The notes under the pieces are model-generated. The model saw nothing but the letters and a program-made list of their open reading frames with translations. It made no database searches and was not told the DNA's origin. Below, in pieces: positions 36,250 through 47,281 of a DNA stretch of 64,000 nt. Source of the DNA: Phlebopus portentosus (taxonomy: Eukaryota > Basidiomycota > Agaricomycetes > Boletales > Boletinellaceae). The stretch lies in contig JAYXKI010000004.1 in the NCBI GenBank assembly GCA_037892935.1, positions 1,984,001-2,048,000 of the forward strand. The letters run 5' to 3'. Numbering within the stretch: position 1 is the stretch's first letter; every line of letters begins with the position of its first letter. The position numbers and the translations under genes were made by a program.

Positions 36250-36250
<1 letters not shown>
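34490..36250 (-). CDS. Trypsin-like (S1-fold) serine protease-like protein
   Basis: Three exons (36250-36229, 36169-35039, 34977-34490) giving ~546 residues. I chose the ATG complementary to 36248-36250 (MEPSCSC) because its phase fits the acceptor; the longer upstream ATG at 36327 does not. The C-terminal half has a trypsin-fold active site: SNCHVL (His ~234), the GNTTDLTVGRY pattern typical of trypsin-fold proteins, and the nucleophile motif GDSGSLVFDGQGKMVGI (Ser ~492). The Asp member of the triad was not assigned. Residues 1-~200 are unrecognised and have no signal peptide. A charged helical insert (~250-370, EEKLPIEDEEEAQEALEAL) lies between His and Ser. The gene is strikingly GC-rich compared with its surroundings and is flanked by direct repeats. 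The role is unknown; an intracellular protease is suggested by the lack of a leader. Confidence 0.8.

Positions 36251-36279
<29 letters not shown>
36250..36279. repeat. CGT/ACG trinucleotide microsatellite
   Basis: About ten uninterrupted CGT units abut the proposed start codon of the protease gene, placing the repeat in its 5' UTR. If the upstream ATG at 36327 were used it would encode a poly-arginine run, but that frame does not match the acceptor phase. Confidence 0.85.
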
Positions 36280-36282
<3 letters not shown>

Positions 36283-36329
36283 GCGATGAGAGGGTGTAGA
36301 AAGATCCACAGCGGGCAAACATGCCATGA

Positions 36330-36713
36330 TGACTAACTCACGTGACTAGCATGTCACGTGAGGCTGCCTTTGGATGTCGGAAATTGGAATAAGAGAAATA
36401 TCTGAGCCTCTGATACTTTTCTGGATATATGCTCTTATATTTGTAATTTCCAAAAATATATTGGAGGCTCAGATAGTTCTATTATCCTGTCCATTGATAT
36501 AGATGGAAATATTTAATAATATCCAACAGCACAATAGTGGCTCAGATATCTTAACTATCCCTACCTCTGTTATGGATTAGCATACTTATAATACATGAGC
36601 CTCAGATATCTCATCAGATAGTATAATTATTCCATGTTCCGATATGGCTAAGAATATTATTAATATCATTTATGTTATCTGTCACGCGAATACCCATTTT
36701 TGCCCCTAGTGCA
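36330..36713. repeat. AT-rich spacer with repeated GAGCCTCAGATA motifs
   Basis: Low-GC stretch next to the GC-rich protease gene. The motif GAGCC(T)CAGATA(TCT) or its complement occurs about four times, near 36404, 36468, 36538 and 36598, in both orientations. A CACGTGAC...GTCACGTGA inverted pair lies at 36340-36361. No coding potential. It may be a non-autonomous element remnant or a regulatory spacer. Confidence 0.5.
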
Positions 36714-38232
36714 CTTATTTACATACAGTACTTTCTGCAACGTCAGGTAAAGGAAACCTTTCGAAGTTTCGTCAGGATACTGTATCCTGGAGAAATGCAA
36801 CTCCTATGAAATTGCAGAGGATTCATCTAGAGACGGGTCAACAGGAGATCCATGTGATGAGACTCCAAAGTTGCACGCATTGAACATCGAACAAAAAAAA
36901 GGCATTCTCTTCTGAGCCATCCAATATCTTGCAATAGCGACGCAAGCTTCCCTTTCTCGATCTTCTACAAGCGTCGTCTACGGACATACCAGGAAGAGCA
37001 GAAGCGATCTCTTCGTATCGTATCAAGGCTTCGGAGGCAGAGGGGCGTCATTGCTTCGACGAGCGGAGCCATGAGTTGCATGTTAATGTGTTTCTTTACG
37101 TAGGTTGGTGAGTCAGCAATGTATATGTTCAGAAAAAAAGCAGAATTAAAGCGCACACAGGTGAAGTTTCGCTTGAAGACGTTTCCTAGAACGAAGACGT
37201 CTACTGGAAGGGGATCGTATAAGTTAAAGCCGGAAAGCTCTGGAACATCTCGGTCGAGGCCATTTAAACCGAGTACCATTCTAGTTTCACCCTCCAGAAA
37301 TCGACTCGAGATACCGAAATCCGTGAAGAAATACTCAACTCTCGGAACATCACTGCCCCGAAACGGGATTGTCGGCTTGCCACCTGCATCCAGATCCCAG
37401 GAACACGGATGAAACCCTTTCGAAAACATTCCAAATGCATCAAACATTGTGTTATTGCCTGAGCAGTCTCTGCAGGAGGAAGGTAAGCGGTGTCATCCTG
37501 CAATTAATAACCACGATTCACTGGCCTGTGCGCGACGCCAAGTTTATGCATGAAAACCAGTCCCTAACAGTGATAAGCAGTGTCGTCCGCTGTATGCAAA
37601 GCTGGCAATGTCTGCTTCGTGAATTCGAGAACTTCTTCAACGTTGAAGAAGGGCGGGTGGTCGAAGGGTCGGAATGCGGGCATTATAAGGAGTTCTACGC
37701 TTGTCTCCGATTCGTCCCTAATGATATCGAGAATAGGGACACAATGACTGTGGGATCCTTCGCATGATCTTGCGAAGATAGATAAGTGCCGATTTGCGCT
37801 TCTTTCGAGTCCCGGTCTACAGTCTTTAGCATGACCTTCATTCCATCGGAGAGGCGCTCTGCATCGACTATGAAAGGCAGCTATTTCAAGTTCAGTGGAC
37901 GTTGGCTGAGAGCAGCAAACCAGAACGAACCGGGTTGAAGAGTCCATCTTCGCAGAGCAAGGGCTTCTTTGTTGTATTCAACCAGGAAGGGACCCAATCA
38001 GGCCTGAAACGCGGACGAAGGAGATACCTATGTTGTTCAAGCATCCTCTGTCGATCTCTCCAAACCCTTTCACCGGGAGAGAGATCGAATTCGATTTGAA
38101 TATTTTCTTTACGCCAAACGGGAAGTTCCTCAGGCATTTGAAGATCGGAAAGAGAGTGCGGTTGCATGTAGGTGACGGAACAATATATGGTAACTTGTGT
38201 TGAGGCCGAGGACGCCAGTAAGTAGAATCGAG
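36714..38232. repeat. 1.5-kb direct repeat, copy 2 (kinase D3)
   Basis: Second copy of the block at 32921-34447, same orientation, ending at the same AGTAGAATCGAG sequence. From about 37134 rightwards it also belongs to the larger segmental duplication with 51132 onward. Confidence 0.8.
36838..38167 (-). pseudogene. Family D kinase pseudogene D3
   Basis: Start region MQPHSLSDLQMPEELPVW near 38167, then MLEQHRYLLRPRFRPDWVPSW. A 1-base loss near 37750 (CCCACAGTCATTG against CCCACAAATCATTG) breaks the frame before HCVPILD. The intron donor and neighbouring ~20 bases after VEEVLEFTKQT are deleted relative to D2 and D4. The C-lobe has the same deletion and frameshift as D2 (PLVEAMT then RPSASEALIRYEE out of frame, ~37045). 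RDCSGNNTMFDAFGM and YFFTDFGISSRF remain readable. No product with a complete kinase fold is expected. Confidence 0.8.
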
Positions 38233-38669
38233 TATCAGAACCAATACCAGAATCGTTGGCATTCTGGCTTTTATTGAATGTCCCTCTTTATCCGGCTTCA
38301 TTTTGACGCTGGACAAGAACAAGTATGGTGGCGGAAGAAACAAAACCCAGATAGTGAATAGCATGCAACCGAAGAGTCCGTGTGATAACCGATCAGTATT
38401 GGGCCCAGGCTCAATCCATTCCAAGTGACTGATAGTTGACTTGGACTGCGATTTTTCGTATATATATCCGAGAATCTATATGAATAGCTTCGGGATCTAG
38501 ACGATATCGAGAATAGGGACGCACTTCTTCCTTGGTATGCTCCTCGGTCGAAAACGGTTGACTGTAAGAGACTTTAGGATGTTAGGATGTCACGACTAGC
38601 GACCTCAAGGACGACCTGCGACTCTTCAAAGAAAAGCTATTGAAAGCGGTCGTCCAAGAGATTAAAAGC

Positions 38670-38970
38670 CATGAATGAGAACAGAAGATATACTACGAAC
38701 GGGATTCGAGATCGACTCTTTACAGAGCAACACCTCTTCGCAGGATGCAAAAACCATACCATAATCGGGGACGAAGGAGCTTCCTCTGACGCTCAAACAT
38801 CTTTACTGATATCACCAAAAACGCTCTCTAGTAAAGGGATCAAGCTCAAATAAGGCATTTCTCTGTGCCATGCGGGAACGTCGTGGGCTGTAGAGAGTGA
38901 ATTCAAGTTCAGTTATGGCGGAACACTTGAGACTCACCAAAATTAGACTTTTTAACCTTCAACCCTTGTT
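38670..38970 (-). pseudogene. Kinase family D relic (N-terminal piece)
   Basis: On the minus strand, frames read VPAWHREMPYLSLIPLLE and, after a frame change, ERQRKLLRPRL, reminiscent of the D-family N-terminal module (LPxWRxE ... LExxxYLLRPRFRPDW). Stops and frame shifts intervene and no kinase core follows. Duplicated at 52740-53020. Confidence 0.45.
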
Positions 38971-40045
38971 TGCAGTCATGTAGCAAAACACATCTACCAA
39001 TATCCGGTCTGCCTTAAAAGTGGTCCTAATGATCTTGGATTCTATGATTACGATCTGATCCACGGCTTAATGGTAGGATGTGTCTCTTCCGTGGCCGAGA
39101 CCTTCGCCTGAATGCACTGCTGTTCGGTTTGCTGATGAGCAGTTCAATCTAGGATGAGATGAGATGAGCCAAACAAGGTGAGAAGATGCAGCTCACACGT
39201 GTCCGGACAAAGGCCTGCCGCTGAGAACCACAACCATTTCATGCCTTAATCCAACAAAGCGTTAGCAATGCCAAGCTAACCTCGATGTGTCCTGTGAGGC
39301 CGAAAAAAAAGGATCGTATAAAGAAGATGAGACGGCCTAGCGAGGTAGCAGTGAGGGCCATGACAGACCATCGCCCTCTTGGTTTCATCTCTGTTTCGAT
39401 GGCTTGACGACGGTCATGCACAATATGCCAGCTGTGCACGCAGCGGAGTACGGGTTAAAATTTACTCCCTATTATCATACGTTGGATCTGTTTTTGGAGT
39501 GATATCCTTCAGACACACCAGCAGATCGATAGACGATATGCGCGCAAGAAGAGCTACAAATGACACGGGGAAAATGCTTGCATTGCTCAAAGAGACACAG
39601 AGAGGAAGTCGAATGAGATTTACCGACGACGTGAGTGGATGGAGATTCGGCTTCTTCCGTGGACTGGCCTGCGAGGCTCGGGATGGTACCGCATAATTGT
39701 CAGGGGCACTTACTGAATCATCTTCTTCTCTTCCTTATTCCTGGTACAGGCCTATCATCATTGGCAACAACTGGCATGGATAAGATGACGTTCGTTGTCC
39801 ATCGATTGCTTTACTGCCTCTTGGGACTTTCTTGTCTTTACACTAAATATTTCCTAACTGAACAATCAAGCATAGTGGCTCGTATTTGGGTCTGCTGGGT
39901 GAGTCAGCTTTACACCCTGGTCCTTGTCGTCTTATTGTTGCTGAATCGCGCGAACATTTATTGTTCTAGTGTTCTTGATCGGCGCGACCCCTTCTTGTAC
40001 TCTCCCGTCATCGTTGCAGCACTTCCTCCACCTCGCTGACCTCCT
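38971..40045. other. Intergenic upstream of A5
   Basis: About 1.1 kb without a recognised gene, duplicated at ~53020-54149. A 66-codon minus frame (39239-39439) is preserved identically in both copies, but this is expected of a recent duplication. Confidence 0.45.
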
Positions 40046-41358
40046 ATGAACCTGAAGAAAATTCATCACAGGCTATTTTTCAGCGAACCGTTCCAAATTG
40101 ACTGGAGCTTGTATGACCTAGCAGGATACGAAATCTGGTGGAGAGATCGTTATTCATTGTTTGAATCTCAAGGCTATCGTCTCCGTGATCGATTGCGACC
40201 AGGATGGATACCTTCATGGGCTTCAAATCCGAAGAGGCATCCGGAGGACCACGAGGACACCGCCTCCAGTGATGTACGTTGGCTGCACATTCTTAGCTAT
40301 TCATGCTGTTTATCGTATTTGTTAGCACCCTTTCATCACTGAAGCTACTCGTATCTCCGATGGCTCATACGTCATCATTAAGAGGATTAAGAAAAACAGT
40401 GATGAAAAGTCACTAGCAACCTATCTATCTTCTTTGAAGGACCCGAGGAACCATTGTGTGCCAATCATCGACTCATTTCCAGATGAAACAGAAGATGGCA
40501 TCGAATTCCTCGTCATGCCATTGTTGCGCATGTTCAATTGTCCTTCCTTCCATTCCGTCAATGAAGTCGTGGGCTTTATAAAGCAGACTCTCGAGGTTTT
40601 CCAGCTACTGTACATCTTCCATCTTTATACACTAACAAACACCAATGTAGGGAATCTCTTTTATGCATTCTAAAAACGTCGCGCATAGGTATGAGCGCTC
40701 AACGGCTGCCCAAAGGACTTTCTGACTTCAAGTTCTATCAGAGACTGTTCGGATTTGAATATCATGCTCGATGGAATGACAATGTTTCCAGAGGGCTTTC
40801 ATCCTATCCGCCAAATTATGAACAGGAGCTCCACGACACTGGCAAGGTACAAAAGTCGAAGTAATAGCTCAGGCGTGGAGTACTACTTCATCGATTTCGG
40901 GCTATCTACACGATTTGATGACACAGATGGAGTTCGGTCGGTGACTGGTCGCAGGTGCCAAGTTCAAGTCCCGGAACTCTCAGATAAGGTCCCTTATGAT
41001 CCATTCGCGGTGGACATATATCTGCTCGGCGACGCCTATATGAAGAATTTTATCGAAGTACGCCTTCCGACTGTTTCTGTCCTCACAGAACTTGACTGGC
41101 TTCCGTCAGAAATATTCGAACGTCCAGTTTCTGAAGCCCCTTGTGGAGTCCATGACGCGAAAGGACCCATCTAAACGCCCCAGAGCCGATGATACCTTGA
41201 AAAAACTCGAACATATCATTCCTCAGAAATCGAAGTCATCTCTGCGTTGGAGATTGATAAAGAGCAATGTAGAAGGAACATCGCATTTCTTCCTCAACGT
41301 CAGTTGTATCATCCGCGAAGGAATCGTTGTCGTTAAGCGTATGATTGGTGCGAATTAA
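40046..41358 (+). CDS. Family A kinase, copy A5 (intact)
   Basis: Exon 1 (40046-40273) encodes 76 residues with YEIWWRDRYSLFESQGYRLRD and LRPGWIPSW. Exon 2 after TTAG at ~40325 reads HPFITEATRISDGSYVIIKR (Lys). Then DPRNHCVPIIDSFPDE and LVMPLLRMFNCPSF follow, and after two short introns GISFMHSKNVAH-RDCSDLNIMLD. YFIDFGLSTRFDD holds DFG, followed by VPELSDKVPYDPFAVDIYLLGD. A last intron joins to KYSNVQFLKPLVESMTRKDPS, stop at 41356-41358. All junctions keep frame. It lies upstream of, and convergent with, B3, so it is an extra A gene outside the B-A-C triad. Nearly identical to A6. Confidence 0.83.
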
Positions 41359-42174
41359 TCTTAATCAAGTCATCCTTTCAAGGAATCCGTAGTGATATTT
41401 GTTGCAATCGACCGGAAAACTTTGGGGCCAGCAGCCATCATTTCTAGCTTAATGTCGATAGCAGTTTTTGAAGGTCGGTATGACGTGGTGAAACAACATC
41501 GAAGGGACCAGGACGCGCCATCACTCTCCAGACTATTGACCCATTCCGCTTCCTGCTAACACATTTCGACTTGATAATGGTCATACATGATACACCACCT
41601 ATGCACACGGAGGGACGAGATAGTCATGGATCTGGTGGTATTTGCAAGGGTTATCTAGGTTATGGAGCAAGTTCTTGCTCAACACCTGGGGAGTTGAAAT
41701 TGATTATATAGAGACTTGATCGTCGTGATTTCCGTTTCATGATCTAGACTGTTTCCTTTTCTGTTCTCTTTATATCTCGTCAGCCACTCGATATTACACC
41801 TCAGTCTACCGCTATCATTTCTATAGACTGAGGTGAGATGTTTCCGTTTATTTTACATTATTTCCTAGTCTCACATTCCTTTGCAGCACAATCTATTTAG
41901 GTACAGGCAATAGTCTTCTATCATTTTTATAGACTGAGTACAATCTCTTTAGATTAGATTCGCATAGCAACTGTTAGCAAGATATCAACCTCGCTTTCGC
42001 AGCAAAGCCTTATATATCTGATCAATGATGTTTGAAGTGGCTTCGAGTGGTCCATTTTCCTTGAGTTTAGCATCACCGGTAAAGTGGACACGAGTTAATC
42101 ATTGTATTTCACGAATACTAGCTACATGTGCGAAGAGGGAAATGCGGAACGTAAAACAGACGAGCTTTCACAAT
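41359..42174. other. Intergenic between convergent A5 and B3
   Basis: About 0.8 kb without a gene. A short sequence like TATCATTT(C/T)TATAGACTGAG occurs twice (~41812 and ~41917), and CCTCAGTCTA near 41801 is complementary to TAGACTGAGG near 41825, so a small hairpin is possible. Confidence 0.45.
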
Positions 42175-45100
42175 CTAGATCGTGTGACGTACAGGAGATG
42201 GTGGCGGCGATTTGAACATTATATCCAGATGCTTCTTTCCGATCTCCACAATGCTCGGTCGCTTGTCAACACTGTTCCAACATGCTTCCATTAATGTCCA
42301 ATGAAGCTCGTCTCGTATGTCTAGATCTTCTTTTTGGACAGGCGGCTCTCCGATTGACTTCGCACGTTCAATGCTAGATGATCCTTTGTAGGGGACTCTT
42401 TCGTAAATCACCTAATTCAAACTTATCACATCCGTTCCGCACCGAAAGAGTCACACATACCTCTAGGAAAACAGCTCCGAAAGCGTATACATCCCCTTCT
42501 TTCGAGACTCTCGCTGGAGAGTTCTGTCGCGGGGCATTTTGGAACAGCTCTGGAGCAAGCCAAGGGAGGCTCGTCTGCATGTTGACTGAGCTGAGGCTCA
42601 GAATATGATCGATGTCGTCTTCGTAGAGTTCGGTCATGCCGAAGTCATTCAGGACTGCATAGCAGCTCGGATCGTCTAAGGACTCGTTCGTGATCAAAAC
42701 GTTTGCCTATACGATCGAATTAGTCCTCCGTGAATTAGTTCGTAGGATATTTTGACAGTCCCACAGCTCGTAGATCTCCGTGCACAATATCTGATGCATG
42801 AACTGGAAATTGGATTCTCATGAGTATCGAGTCAGATTGAAGGAGAGTGAAGACGCACGATAATCAAGGGCGAAAGTAATATCACGTAACTGATGGATAA
42901 GCCGGATTTCCGATCAGTTCAAATGAGTTTCTCGTCGATATCCAACAGAGGCTTACAAACTTGAGTTTACGTTCTTCTGATAATACGTGTCTCACAGATT
43001 CATGAGCGCCGTTCCCATATTTCATAACAAGTTTCTTAAGATCAGTATGATATAACTCCGACACTAAACATGGTTGACTTGAAAGAGAAAAGTCGAAACA
43101 GACAAAACCCAGAAGTGGTGCGATGTGCTTATGCCGGAGCTGATTCCAAATTCGAGCCTCGCGTTTGATTCTCTACATGATGTGAGAACACGGACAAAAG
43201 TTAATAATTGTGTTGTCGTGAAATCTAAGAACAGGCATTTACCTTTGCAGATTTTGGACCTGGTCTGCATATCTTGACAGCAACCTATAAGATAATAAGC
43301 GTCACCGGAAGAACAATAATCAGATTTCCTCACAGGCTTCTTTCCTCCTTGACACTGCATCTCGTAAACATCGGCATACCCACCACCTCCCTTCCATGCC
43401 TGGGTGTCATAAGCGATATCGGTGAATCGCTCCAGTCCCAGGTCCTCGAGTTCTATAAGGTGATTAATTAGCGGAGCGGGCCAAAATGTATGAGGAAGAA
43501 CCACTACATGCCCTGACTGTCCAATCTTATGATCTCATTCATTGAACCAGAATCCTTTCTTTCTCGTTCAGTGCCATGCTGTAAGCTTTGTGAGACCAAC
43601 AGCTGCCTTTGCCCAATGCCGTCCAGCCGTCTCGCGAACTCGTCCCTTGTTTTACCAGCTAAACGATTATCCATTTCGATAAACCCGCTCTTGCTTGAGT
43701 ATGAGGGACTTTCGTCTGCATTTGAGTCGCCATAAGGAAATTGACAAATGCAGTAATAGTATGGAATACCATAGTCAAAGATTTTTCCCGCATAGAACTG
43801 ATCACGGTATTTCTCTACGTCGAAGCCAACTTTTTGCCCGAATAGCTGAATTCAATTTAACACATTGCATTGGAAGCGGTTGATCACGACTCACATAACA
43901 AGTTTTCAAAAGGGACCTCAAGTAAGGTCCAAGTTTTGTAAGCTGCCTCTCGAGACGATGACTCTCCGCGATTGCAACGGTAGTTATATCCTTCGATGAA
44001 TTAACTACTTGTGACACGAGGTATATAATCCTGTGCAAATATCAGAAAAGTAAGAATTCGTTTGGCTCTACTTACGGAACTGTATATTGAAAGATCTCCT
44101 GTAGCTCTGATCCTGGTATATTTTCAGGTAGAATGCTGAAACAAACTATAATCTGATAAAGCACTATCTCTCGGCATTCTTCCGCGACCATTTGAAGGCG
44201 CTTGATGTGTGGAGAACGCTGTGATTGAATGTATGTGGTCAAATTAGCTTCGCTATCTATTTTGCAGGTTATTTCTCACCGCTTGTTCAAGCTTCTCCAG
44301 AATCCGAATGGAAACTCGTCTTGCCAGCCGCTTCATGTCTGACCACCCATGAGACTCTGTTCATGATAGTGAGTAATTGACTAGTCCTATGGAAAATGAC
44401 CTCACCCAATGACTCGGGGTTAGGATATTTTGGGCGCCACCATGATCGGAGCTTGGCTTCAGTGAAACGAAGCTCGGACCATATGTCCCCTTCATACGAG
44501 CTCGTAACTTCAAGTTCTATTCGACGCGGTCAAGTATTTTGGACAGGGCATATACTATAACACCTTCTGTACTTACGCTTGAAGTGCAGCTCCCATAGGA
44601 AATCAGGTACTCTCTTGCTATCAGCTTCAGTTGTTTTCGACATGTCATGAAGAATCGATGTGTTGAAAGCATATTTTGCCATGCTACAAGTCTCCGCCTT
44701 TTGTGCTCGCTGCTCAGAAGTCCGCTTTGCATGACAGTCAACAGAAGTCCAACAGAGCCAGGGACTTGCTGCTCTCACCTTGTACGAGGTACAGTTATTC
44801 AGGAGATCTTCTCGGAGCATCACTCTTCTGCGTATTGGTCGAGAGTGTTTATCACGAGGAAATCGTTGAAGGAGTGTTGGGATAAAGTCTCTTTTCCTCA
44901 GTGCACGCTTAAGGCGGTCCTGAGCGCTTTCAAGTCATTGTGATATCTAGTAGTCTTATGTAACAAGATGGACTCACTTTGATCTTTTCTCTTCTGCGCG
45001 CATCACTTCGGGGTTATCATCATCTGAGTCATCTAGCATGGAGAATAGAATGCAGCGCTGTCGTTCACTTAGCTCCCAAAGAGCTTTCAACATCTCATTC

Positions 45101-45175
45101 TAAGTGAAATAACAGTAAGACTGACCGAGAAGACAAGCAGGATGCTAGACTTACCTCCTCTTCAACAGTCGGCAT
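42175..45175 (-). CDS. Family B kinase, copy B3
   Basis: Starts at the ATG complementary to 45173-45175 (MPTVEEE), then an intron, then NEMLKALWELSERQRCILFS and the acidic MLDDSDDDNPEV (~45005-45045). Next come a basic helical segment (DRLKRALRKRDFIPTLLQRF, 44850-44920), FLWELHFKR, the signature WSDMKRLARRVSIRILEKL (~44290-44350), VGFDVEKYRDQF (~43810) and FTDIAYDTQAWKGGGGYADVYEM (glycine-rich loop near 43365-43430). The kinase core has VAVKICRPGPKSAK (~43250-43285), HGDLRA (~42770), NVLITNE, NDFGMTE (~42635) and LAPELFQNAP. The stop is at 42175-42177. Catalytic Lys, Asp and DFG are present and the loop is non-RD. It is divergent from A4 across 196 bp. Counterpart B4 is clearly diverged although the flanking duplicated blocks are nearly identical. 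Confidence 0.8.
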
Positions 45176-45371
45176 GGCTAACAATGGGAGATTACGCAGA
45201 GCTGAGGCAGAGAACAAGCCCAACTTAAAGAAAGAGCGTGCGAATCCGGACGACACAAAAAGCATTGGATGGTCTTAGTCATCGTCTCACGTCCGACCCT
45301 GGTAACATTGTACTTTTGTTTCGACAGACTAACTACTTCCCTTCCACGTCCCTTCCACCACTCACGAGTTC
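45176..45371. promoter_or_regulatory. Divergent promoter region B3/A4
   Basis: 196 bp between opposing start codons. It contains TTAGTCAT at 45275-45282 (complement ATGACTAA, resembling AP-1/Gcn4-type bZIP sites), 90 bp from the A4 ATG. The same octamer occurs in the B4/A7 promoter in the same orientation. Confidence 0.5.
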
Positions 45372-46728
45372 ATGAATCTGAAGAAGGCTATCCGAAGAAT
45401 CTTTGTTGGCGAAACTGGCGCTGTAGATGGTGCTCTTTTTAGGTTAACTGATGAAGAAAAGTGGTGGAGGGACCGTTATGCACACCTGGAATCTCATGGG
45501 TATCGGCTTCGGGAAAGATTGCAGCCGGGGTGGATGCCTTCATGGGAGAAAAATCCAGAGTTGCGTCCTGAGGATTGTGAGGATTCGGTGTCTAGCGCAG
45601 TGAGTCTCCTTTTCTCCCCTATTCTCTTTAGCTCCATGCTTCATGCTCTGCAAAAGTATACCCACATTGCTCCAGTCACCCGTATCTCCGACGGATTGGA
45701 CGTAGTTATCAAGAGGCTTTCAAAAGGCACGGACGAGAGGTCAATAGCCGTTCTCCTTTCGGAGCAAGAAGACGAAAGAAATCATTGCGTTCCGATAATT
45801 GATACCTTCGCCGACGAATTAGATGACAAGATCGAATATATCGTCATGCCGTTATTGAGAGAGTTTTATCTACCTCCCTTTTATGCAGTCGAAGAGGTGA
45901 TAGATTTTCTGAGGCAAACCCTAGAGGTACGAGAGCTTCTGCCCTTTACTTTCCTCCCTTCTCAGACGCGGGTTGAAGGGCATAGTATTTATGCACGATA
46001 AGGACGTCGCGCACAGGTAGGATATCATCATTACTATAATTTGTATACACAACCTAACAACAATTACGAAAGAGATTGCTCAGATTTGAATATCATGATG
46101 GAAGGCAGGTCTCTATATCCTGATGGCTTTCACCCTATTTACCGAAACATGGATCGCCAATTGAGGGGAGAGGCCAGGTTCAAGAATCGACGCGATACGA
46201 AAGGAGTCAAGTATTATTTTACCGATTTTGGGATGTCCACTCGATTTGATGAATCGGATGGCTCACGCCTCGTCACCGGAAGCATCTGTGCTGCTGATGT
46301 ACCAGAACTCTCAGATTCCGTGCCTTATAACCCCTTCGCGATTGACATCTATCTGCTGGGGGATGTCTATCAGAGATACTTCATTGAAGTGAGTTCAAGC
46401 AATGCTTTTGCGCATTTCGTCCTAACTGTTCTTATAGCAGTTTCGTAATGTTCAATTTCTGAAGCCCCTTGTCGAATCCATGTTGCAACGCGATCCATCT
46501 TGCCGTCTACGTGGACATGACGCTCTGAAGCGATTGGAGAGCCTAGTCTCTCAACGACCTGGTTATATCCTACGGTGGAGACTGTTAAGACACAACTCCG
46601 GGCGTATTTCTCGATTTTTCATCAATATGAATTGTACCTGTCGTGAAGGTATCTTTGTTGCTCGAAAACTCGTCGGTGCGTATTGTTCTTTGATGGTGCG
46701 CACTGCGCCGACAATAACTTTCATCTAG
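45372..46728 (+). CDS. Family A kinase, copy A4 (triad 2)
   Basis: MNLKKAIRRIFVGETG start, DEEKWWRDRYAHLESHGYRL and LQPGWMPSW in exon 1. Exon 2 (YTHIAPVTRISDGLDVVIKR) has the candidate Lys. The third exon starts at a GAAG acceptor matching A5 phase and reads GIVFMHDKDVAH, then RDCSDLNIMMEG (~46075). YYFTDFGMSTRFDE contains DFG, and VPELSDSVPYNPFAIDIYLLGD follows. A final exon begins QFRNVQFLKPLVESM and ends with GREGIF-like residues (CREGIFVARKLVG) and a stop at 46726-46728. A donor-like GGTGCGTATT just before the end leaves open a further small exon. No lesion found. Its partner in the other duplication arm, A7, shares only part of the sequence. Confidence 0.8.
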
Positions 46729-47210
46729 GGGTTCCTCATCTCGTAGAAAGGAAAAACAAGGCGTAGAATACTGTTTCCGGACTTCTTACAGTGCATCTTC
46801 CCTTATCACACAGCTGGCCTCGGCACTTTCGTGGATTATTGTGTTGTTTCCGTATTTTTCATGATTGGCCCTGAATTTCGGCGTGTTGTTCGTCGCCGAT
46901 CAATCGATTCTTTTTGTATTCCAAAATGTCAAGCGGTCGTCAACTGATTTGATCCACGTTCACGGCGCTTTTGTGACGTTCACTGGCGTTGTATTTGCTG
47001 TTACGACTTGGCCCGGATGTATAGTCTTGGGTTGTTCCACCGTATTGTATAAGAGTCGCTTCAGAGCAATCTTGTGTTATCTCTCTTCACGAAACTTTCA
47101 AACTCTGCTCTCCGCAAAGGTTAGATGCCATGTACATGTGTGATGGCTTGTTTACGACTTTATCGCAGGGTTTGATCCCATTCGTCCATAACTTGCTCGT
47201 TTGCATCCAT

Positions 47211-47261
47211 GTAAGTATTCGAACTCGATTTTATTGACATACAAGGTAATCATATTTGCAG
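47211..47261 (+). other. Predicted 5'-UTR intron of C2
   Basis: GTAAGT at 47211 and TTGCAG ending 47261, 51 bp, 20 nt before the C2 ATG. Same length and position as in C1 and C3. Confidence 0.6.
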
Positions 47262-47281
47262 TCGATTTATCGACGCGAACG

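Larger units (their letters stand above)
37134..41355. repeat. Segmental duplication, left copy, block 1 (D3 + A5)
   Basis: About 4.2 kb closely matching 51132-55455 in the same orientation, covering pseudogene D3, a relic, an intergenic stretch and intact A5. Similarity stops abruptly just after the A5 stop. Small indels separate the copies: ~85 bp extra near 52410 and ~35 bp extra near 53943 in the right copy. Confidence 0.85.

Noticed and set aside
36251..36327. Poly-arginine N-terminus of the protease from the ATG at 36327
   Set aside because: That frame enters the first intron in the wrong phase for the acceptor at 36170; the ATG at 36250 fits, leaving the repeat in the UTR.
45941..45999. 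Stop codon in A4 before the catalytic loop
   Set aside because: A TAA appears only if the first CAG acceptor is used; the GAAG acceptor gives the same phase and residues (GIxFMH) as A5, so the gene is intact.
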